DNA from: Niveibacterium umoris
Lineage (GTDB): Bacteria; Pseudomonadota; Gammaproteobacteria; Burkholderiales; Rhodocyclaceae
Assembly (NCBI RefSeq): GCF_014197015.1
Contig: NZ_JACIET010000003.1
Span: 62,001 to 126,000, forward strand
Direction of reading: 5' to 3'
Length of the DNA stretch: 64,000 bases
Positions 55,278-63,875 of this stretch are shown piece by piece. Position 1 is the first letter of the stretch, and each line of letters opens with the position of its first letter. The notes below the pieces were generated by a model that saw only the letters and a list, made by a program, of their open reading frames with translations, was not told the origin of the DNA and did no database searches. A program made the translations under genes and the position numbers.

Positions 55278-57137
55278 TCACGCCCCCCTCACCACCCGCA
55301 ACAGCACTGCAATGCAGACAATGAAACCGATGCCGGGGATCAGCGCGAGCACGGCGAGGAAGGCGCGTTTGGCTTCATCCCAGGCAAGGTCCGCGGTGCT
55401 GCGCCAGACGCCCCAGGCGCCGATAAGGCTCACCAAGAGCATGAGCACCTTGAGGCCGCCGCGCCCCACTGATGGTGCAAGCGTCAACAGCACGGCAAGG
55501 CTGAGCGCGCCGATCACAAGCGCGACATGGCCCCCGTGCAGGGCGCGGCGGGGCGCATCGTCGGGCTCATCCTCAAGATCCGATTCGGATTGTGCCGCCG
55601 ACGCGGGCATCGACCTGGACGTTGCCCGCAACGTAAGGACCGGCGCTGGCGCCGGGGTGCGCGCGGCAAGGCGTGCCTTGAGCAGCGCGGGGAGTTGCTT
55701 GATGTCGGCGCCCAGCTCGCGCGCCAGCGCAAGCACTTCGGCGGATTCGCCCGGCGTGGGGGTGAGCACCGGAAGCAAGCCCGGATGTTCCGCGCAGACC
55801 TTGGCGGCGCGGGTGCGCGCGAGTTGCATCACCGCCTTGGCGGCAATGTCGTCGCGCGGCGTACCGATTTCGTCGTACAGGCGCACCGCAAGCCAGAACA
55901 GTGCGCGCGGGCTACCCAGCGCGGCTGCACGCATCAACAGTTCCGGCACGCGGGCCTGGTTGCGCTGGCTGGTCGGGTCGCTACGCTTCTCGATCCTGTC
56001 TGCGCCTGGCGGGCGGCGCACGCTCTTTTCGTAGAGGAACTGGGCGAGGTAGTTGAGGCCATCGACATCGTCCGCGGCCGCTGCAGCTTCCAGCAAGGCG
56101 ATGCCGCGCTCCATGTCGATCGGAAAGCCGCGCCAGCCGCGCAGCAAGCCTTCGCCGAGCAAGGCCTGCGCAAGGCTTTGCCCCTGCGCGGCGGATCGTT
56201 CGAGCCACAGCAGCGCGAGCTTGCCCGAGCCCGGCACCGCCGCTTCCTTCGCGTGCAGGAAATCGATCGCCAGCTTGCATTGCGCCTGCGCGCTGCCCGC
56301 CTCGGCCCGTGCCACCAGCGCGGGGTCGATGCCCATCGCGGTCGCGGCGGCTGCGGTGGCGGCATCGGGCGGTGTGGTCGGCGCAGCGCCACCACCCACT
56401 GCCGCAGGTGCCGGCGCGCGCTGCAATTCGGCGTCGACATAGGCCAGCACATCGGCCGCCGCGCGCAGGCCGGCGAGCAGGCGCGCCCGTTCTGCCTCGA
56501 GGGCCGGCGGCACCTTCTTCAGGCACCACTCGACGCGCCGATCCTTGGTCGCATCGACACCGCTGAACTGGGCCAGCGCAGCCCCCAGCGCGGGGTGTGC
56601 CGGCGCCATGCGGCCCTGCGTCACCATCACCCCCCACACCACCCACGCCTCGGCTTCTTTGCGCGGCGCGAGGCGACGACACTCGCCCCACGCGGCCGCC
56701 CAATCCTTGCGCGAGAGCGCGTCGTCCAGCCTCGCGGTGCGTGAATGGGCACCGAAGGCCAGCACCTCGCCGTTGGCCAGATACACCGCGCCGTTCTGGC
56801 CATCCATCACATGCAGGCCAAGGTCGTTGGCCTGCACCACCAGGTGATTGAAGCCCACCTCGAAGCTGTCGTCGCGCGCCCACAGGCCGATGTTGTAGTA
56901 GCGGTCGTTATCCGGGCGCTGCTCGAGGATCTCCAGCCCATGGTCGTACATGTCGCCGTCACCGTCTTCGGTGTTCGGAAAGCGGGCATCGAGCGCGCGC
57001 GCCAGTGCAAGGAAGCGAGGTTCGGGCTGCGTGCCCGGTGTCTCCTGCACTGCATCGAGCTGGGCTTGCGCCTGCATCACATCGGTAGGCAGGGGCAGAT
57101 TCTCGGGCTGAGCCCAGACAGTCAGCGTAAAGCTCAT
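55278..57137 (-). CDS. Sel1/TPR-repeat protein with C-terminal membrane helices
   Basis: A 619-residue protein. The N-terminal 240 residues are soluble and unassigned. Residues of about 275-470 contain Sel1-like repeats (GSAQAQCKLAIDFLHAKE, AAQGQSLAQALLGEGLLRG, ALGSPRALFWLAVRLYDE). Two or three membrane helices close the protein (about 535-555, 560-580, 590-612). No signal peptide is present, so the repeats would face the cytosol if the C-terminus anchors it. It is convergent with the CHAT gene, 131 bp apart. Function is unknown. Confidence 0.8.
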   Translation of the reverse strand: MSFTLTVWAQPENLPLPTDVMQAQAQLDAVQETPGTQPEPRFLALARALDARFPNTEDGDGDMYDHGLEILEQRPDNDRYYNIGLWARDDSFEVGFNHLVVQANDLGLHVMDGQNGAVYLANGEVLAFGAHSRTARLDDALSRKDWAAAWGECRRLAPRKEAEAWVVWGVMVTQGRMAPAHPALGAALAQFSGVDATKDRRVEWCLKKVPPALEAERARLLAGLRAAADVLAYVDAELQRAPAPAAVGGGAAPTTPPDAATAAAATAMGIDPALVARAEAGSAQAQCKLAIDFLHAKEAAVPGSGKLALLWLERSAAQGQSLAQALLGEGLLRGWRGFPIDMERGIALLEAAAAADDVDGLNYLAQFLYEKSVRRPPGADRIEKRSDPTSQRNQARVPELLMRAAALGSPRALFWLAVRLYDEIGTPRDDIAAKAVMQLARTRAAKVCAEHPGLLPVLTPTPGESAEVLALARELGADIKQLPALLKARLAARTPAPAPVLTLRATSRSMPASAAQSESDLEDEPDDAPRRALHGGHVALVIGALSLAVLLTLAPSVGRGGLKVLMLLVSLIGAWGVWRSTADLAWDEAKRAFLAVLALIPGIGFIVCIAVLLRVVRGA

Positions 57138-57170
57138 GGCGTGGAGGTCGAGTGCTAAGCAGCGCGCATG

Positions 57171-57220
57171 GTAGCGGAGCCGCCCGGCGCTGGGCTACGC
57201 CGCGTTGGGCGGCGCTGGAT
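57171..57220. repeat. REP-like palindromic element, left of the RAYT gene
   Basis: GCCGCCC (57179-57185) and GGGCGGC (57207-57213) bracket CTACGCCGCGTT. The GTAGCGGAGCCGCCC wording resembles the GC-rich end of the element at 57877-57950. It lies 65 bp beyond the 3' end of the transposase gene. Confidence 0.5.
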
Positions 57221-57284
57221 TGCCTTGTGGAATGACGCAACCCCTAGCTTCGACACCGGGCGCGCCTCGCGATTGAACGTGGGG

Positions 57285-57809
57285 CTAGAGGGGTACAGCC
57301 ACACCCCAATCCAACGGATAGTTGCCCAGCGCCACATGGCGGTGAAACGACGACCAGGGCCAGTCGGCAACCTGCTTTACCCGTCCGTGTTTGACCGGGT
57401 TCCAGTGCAGGTAATCCAGGGGGTGACGACGATCCGCCTCGTCGCGCAACAGATGTTCCCAGTAACGGTGTTGCCAGAGTGTCCCGCAGGCCTTTTTGGC
57501 TCGGCGATCGGTGAGCCACGCGGAGCGGAAGTACGCGCCGCCGCAGGCACGGGTAACGTGTGATTTGATCAGGCGCCAACGGGTTGCAAAGTCAGCATCG
57601 CCCTCCGGCAGCGTCCAGATCGTATGCTGGTGGTCCGGCAACAACACCCAGCCATCGATCCGGAAGGGGCGCCTTACCCGCACCGTTTCAATTGCCGCCC
57701 GCAGCGCCTCGCGTATCGCGGCGTCGGTCAGAATCGCCTGCCGCCGCTCCGTCACCACCGTGAAGAAGTACGACCCACCCGCCACGTTTGCACGCCGATA
57801 CCGCGCCAT
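57285..57809 (-). CDS. REP-associated tyrosine transposase (RAYT, Y1 HUH family)
   Basis: A 174-residue TnpA-REP protein. The HUH metal site is HQH in LLPDHQHTIWTLP (about residues 60-64), and the nucleophile Tyr lies in LDYLHWNPVKHG (about 130), both diagnostic. RAYTs are domesticated transposases that act on REP palindromes; flanking palindromes are present on both sides here. Length is close to the family's usual 150-200. It appears intact. It marks the start of the rearranged zone extending to 63.9 kb. Confidence 0.93.
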   Translation of the reverse strand: MARYRRANVAGGSYFFTVVTERRQAILTDAAIREALRAAIETVRVRRPFRIDGWVLLPDHQHTIWTLPEGDADFATRWRLIKSHVTRACGGAYFRSAWLTDRRAKKACGTLWQHRYWEHLLRDEADRRHPLDYLHWNPVKHGRVKQVADWPWSSFHRHVALGNYPLDWGVAVPL

Positions 57810-57844
57810 CGCGATGGCTCCGAAAAAATGAACGTGACAGCGTA

Positions 57845-57950
57845 GTTGAATTGCGTGTTAGCCAAAGGCGTAACCCGCAATTCAACGGGTCACGAATTTG
57901 CAACCGTTTTCTCCGCGCGGGTACGCCTGCGGCGGAGCCGCCCTACCAGG
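57845..57950. repeat. REP-type element right of the RAYT gene
   Basis: GTTGAATTGCGTGTTA (57845-57860) and TAACCCGCAATTCAAC (57871-57886) form a 16-bp stem with one mismatch around GCCAAAGGCG, itself able to pair. It continues into a GC-rich arm to 57950 (GGGTACGCCTGCGGCGGAG...). The part from 57877 has a related copy at 61439. Confidence 0.85.
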
Positions 57951-58134
57951 CTGTCTGCTTCATGCAATTCAATGCCGTCTGCCCTGCGAGCGTATCCCCT
58001 TTTGCCACTCCGTTGGCAAGCTCAGCATAGCGATCCCCTTTGCTTGCGAGCAAAGAATACATATCGCTCAGGCGCCCCTGATTCAATAGCGTCTCTGCAT
58101 CACTAATGTCCTTTGAAACAATATGCATTCCCAT
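57943..58134 (-). pseudogene. Truncated ORF ended by the REP element
   Basis: A 63-residue frame beginning MGMHIVSKDISDAETLLNQG that reads as the N-terminus of a larger protein and stops within the GTAGGGCGG end of the REP element. The reading up to LAGQTALNCM is coherent; the last few codons come from the element. It lies 31 bp downstream of the lipoprotein-like gene, in the same orientation, after a weak AGGA. Its parent function is unknown; the neighbouring hlyD remnant suggests a former secretion locus. Confidence 0.55.
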
Positions 58135-58165
58135 ATATGTAGCATCCTAGCGAAATTGCTGAATG

Positions 58166-59125
58166 TTAATAGTGCGCTTTGATGGAAGACAAATAGCGAC
58201 GTGAAGCGACCTCAATGATTCTCCACTGCGGAAGAAGATCTGAGGAATACCCAATCTCGACGCTAGACTGAAATTCCGGAACTACGAATCGATGCCTGCA
58301 TCTATGAATGGTGGTGGGATCTGGCAATTTGCCATTCCCACAACTAATTAACGTATCTATCGCCCCTGAGGGACCTTCCGTCCAGTACAACAAATCGTTT
58401 CCAAGCCACGCTGTATCGGTCCCACGTCCGGTAGGCGCTGCGAAACGAAGACCAAAATGCGCCTTTTCGTCAAGCGACACGGAATACTTGAGATCTGGGT
58501 GGCGGATCGGCATCTTGTCGCCAGAAAGCATGTGGGATTCACTTGCCATGCGATTCATAAGGCTTTGCAATAGCCGGGAATTTTCTAGGGCGAGCGATTG
58601 ATGGGTGGCTGCGGCGTCTTGGGCAGGTTCCGCTACAACTGATATGGATATCCAACTACTTGGCGAGAACGAAGTAGTGCTTTTTGCATAGCTCGCGTCG
58701 TTGAATGGCCCTCGTGGGGCTAGCGAAGGCCATTGGAGATAAACAGTAAAGTCGCTTATTTCAGAGTCGTTCGGATCTGACTTGCGACGTGAATACTCAT
58801 TGTCAGACCCCCACACAGATGTGCCAAGATAGTGAATAGGGTACTTGAGATGATCTCGCTTTATCGCAACAGGAATGCCATTGAGCCTTCCCTTCACAAG
58901 TATTGAGACTGAAGATACGCCAACGGACGGGGATCCTTTTGTGTGGTTTACTCTCTCTGACCTAATGCAAGCAACAAGGGCAGAGCCTGTGGAAATTAGC
59001 GTGAGCGGAATCAAGGCGAGCAATACTGGCTTCCGTGCGAACAACCACATTTGCGATCTGCGCATTTTCGATGTTCCAGACTCCAAATTCGTGGTGCTAG
59101 TATCCGCCATACTCATAGACTTCAC
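58166..59125 (-). CDS. Hypothetical lipoprotein-like protein of lower GC
   Basis: A 319-residue protein. A basic N-terminus is followed by a hydrophobic stretch (about residues 32-52) that ends in LVAC, a fair lipobox; if translation begins at an internal Met (residue 21 or 26) this is a standard lipoprotein signal. The rest is soluble and mostly beta, with two Cys near the end (CGNGKL, HRCRHRF). No family recognised. The GTG start overlaps the hlyD remnant stop (GTGA). Base composition is visibly more AT-rich than in neighbours, suggesting transfer. A partner or immunity role for the truncated downstream ORF is only a guess. Confidence 0.68.
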   Translation of the reverse strand: MKSMSMADTSTTNLESGTSKMRRSQMWLFARKPVLLALIPLTLISTGSALVACIRSERVNHTKGSPSVGVSSVSILVKGRLNGIPVAIKRDHLKYPIHYLGTSVWGSDNEYSRRKSDPNDSEISDFTVYLQWPSLAPRGPFNDASYAKSTTSFSPSSWISISVVAEPAQDAAATHQSLALENSRLLQSLMNRMASESHMLSGDKMPIRHPDLKYSVSLDEKAHFGLRFAAPTGRGTDTAWLGNDLLYWTEGPSGAIDTLISCGNGKLPDPTTIHRCRHRFVVPEFQSSVEIGYSSDLLPQWRIIEVASRRYLSSIKAHY

Positions 59126-59690
59126 CGCTCCTTCAAACTCTCATTCGTCGTCCCAAGCACGGGACTCAGGAAATACTCAATCACCCGCCGCTGCCCGGTT
59201 TTGATTTCGGCGCTCACCGCCATACCGGGTGAAAGCGGCACAGCGCGTTCATCCACCTGAATCGCATTGCGATCGAGTTTCAGCCGGGCCTGGAAAATGA
59301 AGCCCTGCTTGTCGTCCTTGATCGCATCGCCACTTACGAAATTGACCTGACCGGGAATCGTCCCGTAGCGGGTGAAGGGGAAGGTTTCGACCTTGATCTC
59401 GGCGACCTGGCCTGGTTTTACGAATCCGATGTCATTGTTCTCCAGCACCGCTTCAACTTCCGCCTGGCCTTCCTTGGGCACGATCACCATCAGCGCTTGG
59501 GCCGGGGTTTCGACACCGCCTTCGGCGTGGATCGCGAGTTGCTGCACGGTGCCGTCCACCGGGGCGGTGAGTTGCATCAGGCGTTGCCGGTTCTCGGTGC
59601 GCCGGATGTCTTGCCCTGAGGCCTTGCCCGAGGCCGGCGACCTTGGCTTCGGCCTGGGCGAGGGTTTCGGTGGTCTGGCCAGGCAAGAGA
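59122..59690 (-). pseudogene. hlyD: HlyD-type secretion adaptor, 5'-truncated and frameshifted
   Basis: The C-terminal 151 residues are an intact HlyD C-terminus ([15 protein letters not shown] ... VLENNDIGFVKPGQ ... RRVIEYFLSPV), the periplasmic adaptor of type I secretion. Upstream, [15 protein letters not shown] continues the family's coiled coil but in another frame. An imperfect tandem duplication, 59611-59623 (13 bp) and 59624-59635 (12 bp), causes the shift: removing 13 bases restores [19 protein letters not shown]. Beyond about 59690 the homologous N-terminus is absent. No ATPase or TolC partner is adjacent. Confidence 0.88.
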
Positions 59691-59972
59691 AGTCGACGTG
59701 CGTACAAGGGCAGATTGTCGCTGCTTGCCGCGCCGCTTGCGCAAGGGCATGTCACGCTGCGCGGTCGTTTCGTGGCGGATGCCTTGCGCTGGGCTGCCGG
59801 CCCGGCTGCGGCGGCGGTCGGCCAACGTGTCGGGCATAAACCATGGCGTCGGCGGGGTAAAATGCCGCCCTTCCTCGCAAGCCTGATTCCCCGCCCCCTT
59901 CGATGCCGCTGCGCGGGGGCGATACCGGGGGCTTCGCGACCACCCGCGGTTTCAACGAATACAAGGCCCCTC

Positions 59973-60314
59973 GTGAGCACCCTGCCCAACTGCCCCCAGT
60001 GCAAGTCCGAATTCACCTACGAAGACAACGGGATGTACATCTGCCCGGAATGCGCCCATGAGTGGTCGACCACCGCGCCGGCCGAGTCCGCCGAAGCGGC
60101 GCGGGTGATCAAGGATGCCAACGGCAATGTGCTGCAGGACGGCGATTCGGTGACCGTGATCAAGGATCTGAAGGTCAAGGGCTCGTCGCTGGTGGTGAAG
60201 GTCGGCACCAAGGTCAAGAACATCCGCCTCGTCGATGGCGACCACGACATCGATTGCAAGATCGACGGCATTGGCGCGATGTCGCTGAAGTCGGAGTTCG
60301 TGCGCAAGGCGTGA
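59973..60314 (+). CDS. phnA: Zinc-ribbon protein PhnA/YjdM
   Basis: A 113-residue small protein with an N-terminal zinc ribbon (CPQC and CPEC pairs, within the first 32 residues) and the PhnA C-terminal SH3-like domain ([32 protein letters not shown]). It starts at GTG 59973 since the ribbon begins directly afterwards ([10 protein letters not shown]). Despite the historical name it is not a phosphonate enzyme; function is unclear. Its first 40 codons' DNA and its 3' end are duplicated in the pseudogene at 63613. Upstream DNA (59700-59970) holds no other gene. Confidence 0.95.
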   Translation: MSTLPNCPQCKSEFTYEDNGMYICPECAHEWSTTAPAESAEAARVIKDANGNVLQDGDSVTVIKDLKVKGSSLVVKVGTKVKNIRLVDGDHDIDCKIDGIGAMSLKSEFVRKA

Positions 60315-60507
60315 GCGCAGCGCGCAGCAGTTGGCAAGCCCGGCTGCGCGCCCAGCAGCGTGCCGACGTCATCGCGACGCGGCTGCAAGCGGCCAGGTTG
60401 TCGCGACACCTGGGTCGCGCCCCGCTCCAAACGAAGCCGCGCCAGCGTCATGGCGCTGTGGTAAAGGGCCTCTCATACCCAGCCCCGACCAATGATCAAA
60501 ATTACGG

Positions 60508-60546
60508 ATGCGTGCCAGACGCCGCATGGTGGCGTCTGGCACGCAT
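60508..60546 (-). terminator. Perfect 16-bp inverted repeat downstream of the barrel gene
   Basis: ATGCGTGCCAGACGCC (60508-60523) and GGCGTCTGGCACGCAT (60531-60546) form a perfect stem with a 7-nt loop. On the minus strand it is followed by CCGTAATTTTG, so it may terminate the gene ending at 60614. It could also be a mobile palindrome. The rest of 60315-60613 shows no gene. Confidence 0.6.
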
Positions 60547-60613
60547 TGGGGAACAGTCATTCCGCGTGCTTGCACCAGCGCCCGGTCCGCCGTAGCGGGC
60601 CCGGCACAGGCCG

Positions 60614-61168
60614 TTAGAACGCGTATTGGACGTTGACTGAACCCAACGCCGTGTCACTCGCGTAGCCCTCGTACTCGGCACCGATCGCAAAGTTCGGGGT
60701 GAACTTGTAGCGCGCGCCCAGACCGTACATTCCGCCGGACTTCGACTCCGATGCGCTTGCACCGTAGCCGTACAGGGACGCGTCCGCCTTTGCCGAATTC
60801 GATGCCAGGCCCACCTTCGCAGAAAGCGCGAAGTTGTCACCGAGCGGGATTACTGCCACCAATGCGCCGTAGTACGTATCCACGGTCGTCTTCAGGTTCA
60901 CGCCATAGCATCCGCCTTCGCACGCATAGACCGTCCCGGAAGCCTGAGTGTGCGCATAGCCCACCTCGGCCCCAAGATTACGGGTGAACATGTATCCACC
61001 AAAGAACTTGTAACCCGTGTCGCCGCTTACGTTGTCGAAACCGGTGTCGTGGTAGGAAAGGCCGACGCCGACGCCAACATAGGCGCCAGTACCCGACTCA
61101 GAGACGGGTGCGGCATGGGCCGACGCACCAAAAGTAGCCAGCAAAGCGACGAGCAGAATCTTCTTCAT
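60614..61168 (-). CDS. Outer membrane beta-barrel protein (OmpA/OmpW-like)
   Basis: A 184-residue exported protein with a signal peptide (about 1-19, AHA-APV) and eight or so amphipathic strands (GAYVGVGVGLSY, YKFFGGYMFTRNLGAEVGYAH, YGLGARYKFTPNFAIGAEYEGY). It ends NVQYAF with the terminal Phe of barrel proteins. One loop holds a close Cys pair (YACEGGCYG) likely forming a disulfide. It resembles small porin-fold proteins of unknown role. The ATG at 61168 has an in-frame ATG three codons earlier; no strong ribosome site. Confidence 0.85.
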   Translation of the reverse strand: MKKILLVALLATFGASAHAAPVSESGTGAYVGVGVGLSYHDTGFDNVSGDTGYKFFGGYMFTRNLGAEVGYAHTQASGTVYACEGGCYGVNLKTTVDTYYGALVAVIPLGDNFALSAKVGLASNSAKADASLYGYGASASESKSGGMYGLGARYKFTPNFAIGAEYEGYASDTALGSVNVQYAF

Positions 61169-61600
61169 GATTACCATTGCAGAGTTGAGAAAATCGAGGT
61201 TCGCCGAGCGTGTTTGAATTGCTCGACCAGTGCGAATTATGGCAGCAATGTCCATGCTCCCCGCTTTGCGGGCAATCGTCCCCTTTTGCCTTGACGAAGG
61301 TCTGGAGCGGTTTCCGGCGTCGCAAGCCGAACTTCCAAGGACTGTAGCCCCATGCCGAGAGGCTAGATGTCGCCCGCTTCCGCTGCACGGCGAAACGGTG
61401 ACAGCTGGAATACAGATTGTCCGCTGCACCGGCGCGTGGCAATTCAACGGATCACCATTCGCAACCGTTGGCGCCACGCGGGTACGACTGCGGCCGCCTC
61501 GCCCTGCCTGACTTAAGGCGGCGATAACACCAACGGGCTATAGTGGACACATCACCATTCCCGGGCGCGATATCTGCCAACGGTAGCCGCGCGACACATC
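61169..61600. other. Gene-free interval containing a REP-related copy
   Basis: No credible coding frame on either strand. It holds the leader of the barrel gene, the repeat at 61439-61508 and a TATAGT box at 61539-61544, a possible -10 for the lipoprotein gene at 61601. Confidence 0.6.
61439..61508. repeat. Degenerate second copy of the RAYT-side repeat
   Basis: GCAATTCAACGG, then TCAC, GCAACCGTT, ACGCGGGTACG, CTGCGG and CGCCCT occur in the same order and near spacing as in 57877-57950. The left hairpin arm of the full element is missing here. Confidence 0.75.
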
Positions 61601-63091
61601 ATGTTTCAGGACTCATTTCGCCACATCGCGATCGCAATGCTTGCGATCGCGGCGGCTGCCTGCGGCGGCGGCGACAAAGCTAACGACAACGCGTATCCCG
61701 CGGCAGGTCGCTACGCCTTTGCAAGAAGCGGTACCGCGCTGCTCGCCATTCCACTTGATGGACAGCGCAATGGCCCCCTGACGGTTTCAAGCATCACGGC
61801 CGAGCAGGATTTCGCGTTGCCGGTCGAGCGCCCAGAAGAAGCAAGGCATCACGACCTGCTTTTGATCAACGGCGGAAAAGCCCTCTGGGTCAGCGGCCGT
61901 GCTGACGGTCACAGCGCGCTCGTCCAAGAACTCGATACAGGCGGTCAGCAGATCCTGGCTTGTGGCCACAAGGCTGCGCCGGATGATCCGGCGGTCACAC
62001 AGGTGCGTGCTCGTCAAGGCAACGTGCTGGCCGCTCTGGGCGTGCGCTTTGCCACCGATAGTGGATGCATTTCGGCAACCGGAGACAAGGTGCTCTGGGT
62101 CACGATGGCGGCGCATGCGACCAGCGTGCTTCCCGCCGACCAGGTGCCCGTGGGAATCGGCGCGGACGGCGCAATGGCCGGCAGCCTTCGCCTCGCAGCG
62201 GCACAGCTCTACTACCGCCATACCGTCAATGGCACCGTCCAGGAGGATCCGGTAAACCCTGTTGCGGGAGATGTCGGTCGCATTACCGGCTGGAGCGTGC
62301 TCGCACAGGATGTCGAGGGTGCCGCGCTCTGCGCCACGACCGATGCCACCGCACGTTGCGCGCTTTACTACTTTGCACCCGCGGCATCGCCGCAACTGAC
62401 CAAGCTGGCCGATGCGGACTACGATCGTGTCACCCTGGCCGGGGTTGCCGACGGCCGGCTCTACTTGCTGAGCATCGGACCTGCGCCAACGCAGGCAGGG
62501 GAAATGCGCATGTCGGAGGTTCGCGAAATCACGCTGGACGCTGCGCACACGATGCGGGTGGGGCTGAGCATGAGCCCTGCAGATCGGGCGATCTCGCTGG
62601 ATCAGAGCGTGCTGTTCGGGGCCCATGACATGGTTCGCGACAGCGAGTACTACCTCAGCGATGCTGCAACCGGTGACAAGATGTCGACGCAGTTTGTGAT
62701 GTACGGCAGCGGGGCCTCATCACTCTATGCTGACCATATGCTCGGCTGCGTCGTCGCCAAGACGAGGCCTCTGCGCCGGGTAGACAACGGCTGCGCTGCA
62801 ATGGCGACGATCGGGCCAAATTACTTCAGTGGCGTAACGGACAGGACGGTTCATCTTTACAGCAGTGCCACTGAGATCGGTAGCTACGTCTTCAAGAGCA
62901 TCGCCCGCGCGAACGGCTTGGTGGCGTATGAGACCGTGACGGACATGCTGGTCGCCACACAGCTCGGTGATGGCAAGGTGCAACTGTGGCGCGTGCCGCT
63001 CAACAACGGAGACCTTCGCACACTCGTCGCAGAAGGCGACGTCACGCTCTACGGAACGATCCGACCACGGGGATACTGGTTGTGGCCGTAG
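61601..63091 (+). CDS. Hypothetical lipoprotein, possible beta-propeller
   Basis: A 496-residue lipoprotein with signal and lipobox AAAACG (Cys at about residue 21). The mature protein is predicted nearly all-beta, with recurrent blade-like strands (ALWVSGRADGHSALVQELD, KVLWVTMA, RLYLLSIGPAP, KVQLWRVPLNN), compatible with a beta-propeller. Several Cys are scattered. No enzyme motif is seen and no family recognised. It is monocistronic; a TATAGT box lies about 57 bp upstream. Confidence 0.78.
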   Translation: MFQDSFRHIAIAMLAIAAAACGGGDKANDNAYPAAGRYAFARSGTALLAIPLDGQRNGPLTVSSITAEQDFALPVERPEEARHHDLLLINGGKALWVSGRADGHSALVQELDTGGQQILACGHKAAPDDPAVTQVRARQGNVLAALGVRFATDSGCISATGDKVLWVTMAAHATSVLPADQVPVGIGADGAMAGSLRLAAAQLYYRHTVNGTVQEDPVNPVAGDVGRITGWSVLAQDVEGAALCATTDATARCALYYFAPAASPQLTKLADADYDRVTLAGVADGRLYLLSIGPAPTQAGEMRMSEVREITLDAAHTMRVGLSMSPADRAISLDQSVLFGAHDMVRDSEYYLSDAATGDKMSTQFVMYGSGASSLYADHMLGCVVAKTRPLRRVDNGCAAMATIGPNYFSGVTDRTVHLYSSATEIGSYVFKSIARANGLVAYETVTDMLVATQLGDGKVQLWRVPLNNGDLRTLVAEGDVTLYGTIRPRGYWLWP

Positions 63092-63612
63092 CCTCCACCC
63101 GGACGTGCACGACCTCAAGACCGATGCTTGAGGACGCGCACTCACAAACACCTTTGTAGGCGGTGACGAAAACGCGATAACCGTATTGCCGCCTGAAGGT
63201 CTCCTGCTGAAACTAAATCTGACGCTCTTCAGCGTCGTCGGCCAATCTTGGCTGTCGCCTGCGTGACGACCAACTGCCGATGTTCGGCGAGCGGACAGTA
63301 AGCTTGGCGCGGCCCCTCGCACTCGTACCGCTCTGCGACCAGAACCGCGTGCATCGAATGCCGGTCTCGCAGATGGGGCTGAAGCCTTGCAACGCACAAG
63401 CTCACGGCCCCGTTTTGCCTCACTCTGCAGACGACGCCGAGAGTCCGAACACTTGGCGGCAGTGACGTAGAACCAGAAGGACGACGCGCCGGAGTAAGAT
63501 TTCGCACGCATTCGCAAACCGGACTCCCCGTCGCCCAACCAATGCCACGCAATGGGGCCGACGCAGGGCTATCGTGACCACCCCGCGGTTCAAACTCGAC
63601 GAGATCCCTCCA
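63092..63612. other. Gene-free, probably decayed interval
   Basis: I see no credible gene. The last 50 bp (from about 63560) match the leader of phnA at 59920-59972 in degraded form (GGGCTATCGTGACCACC against GGGCTTCGCGACCACC), so the duplicated block begins there. Confidence 0.55.
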
Positions 63613-63793
63613 GTGAGCACCCGGCCCAACTGTCCGCAATGCAAGTCCGAAGGTGAAGGGGGCGCCGCTGGTGGTAAAGGTAGGCACCAAAGTGCAAAAC
63701 ATCAGCCTCGTCGATGACGACCACGACATCGATTGCAAGATCGACGGTATTGGCGCGATGGCGCTGAAGTCGGAATTCGTGTGCGAGGCGTGA
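63613..63793 (+). pseudogene. phnA: Internally deleted duplicate of phnA
   Basis: The first 39 bases (GTG start to the codon for Glu13) match phnA at 59973-60011 with few changes; the sequence then jumps to the region coding KVKGSS and runs to the same stop. About 161 bases are missing relative to the intact gene, which also breaks the frame. The zinc-ribbon second Cys pair is lost. Downstream bases (GTGAGTACCGCACGCCGCAG) also resemble those after the intact copy. Confidence 0.92.
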
Positions 63794-63875
63794 GTACCGC
63801 ACGCCGCAGTCGGCGCATCCGGCTGCGCTTTTGCTGAACCGCCCCGCGAAGTGCGGCGCGATTGGGGGAGCCCGC

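Noticed and set aside
61098-61442. A 114-codon minus-strand frame upstream of the barrel protein
   Set aside because: It overlaps the barrel signal-peptide region in another frame, has no ribosome site and no coherent composition.
63280-63465. A 61-codon plus-strand frame in the gene-free interval
   Set aside because: No ribosome site, no motif, and it lies in apparently decayed sequence.
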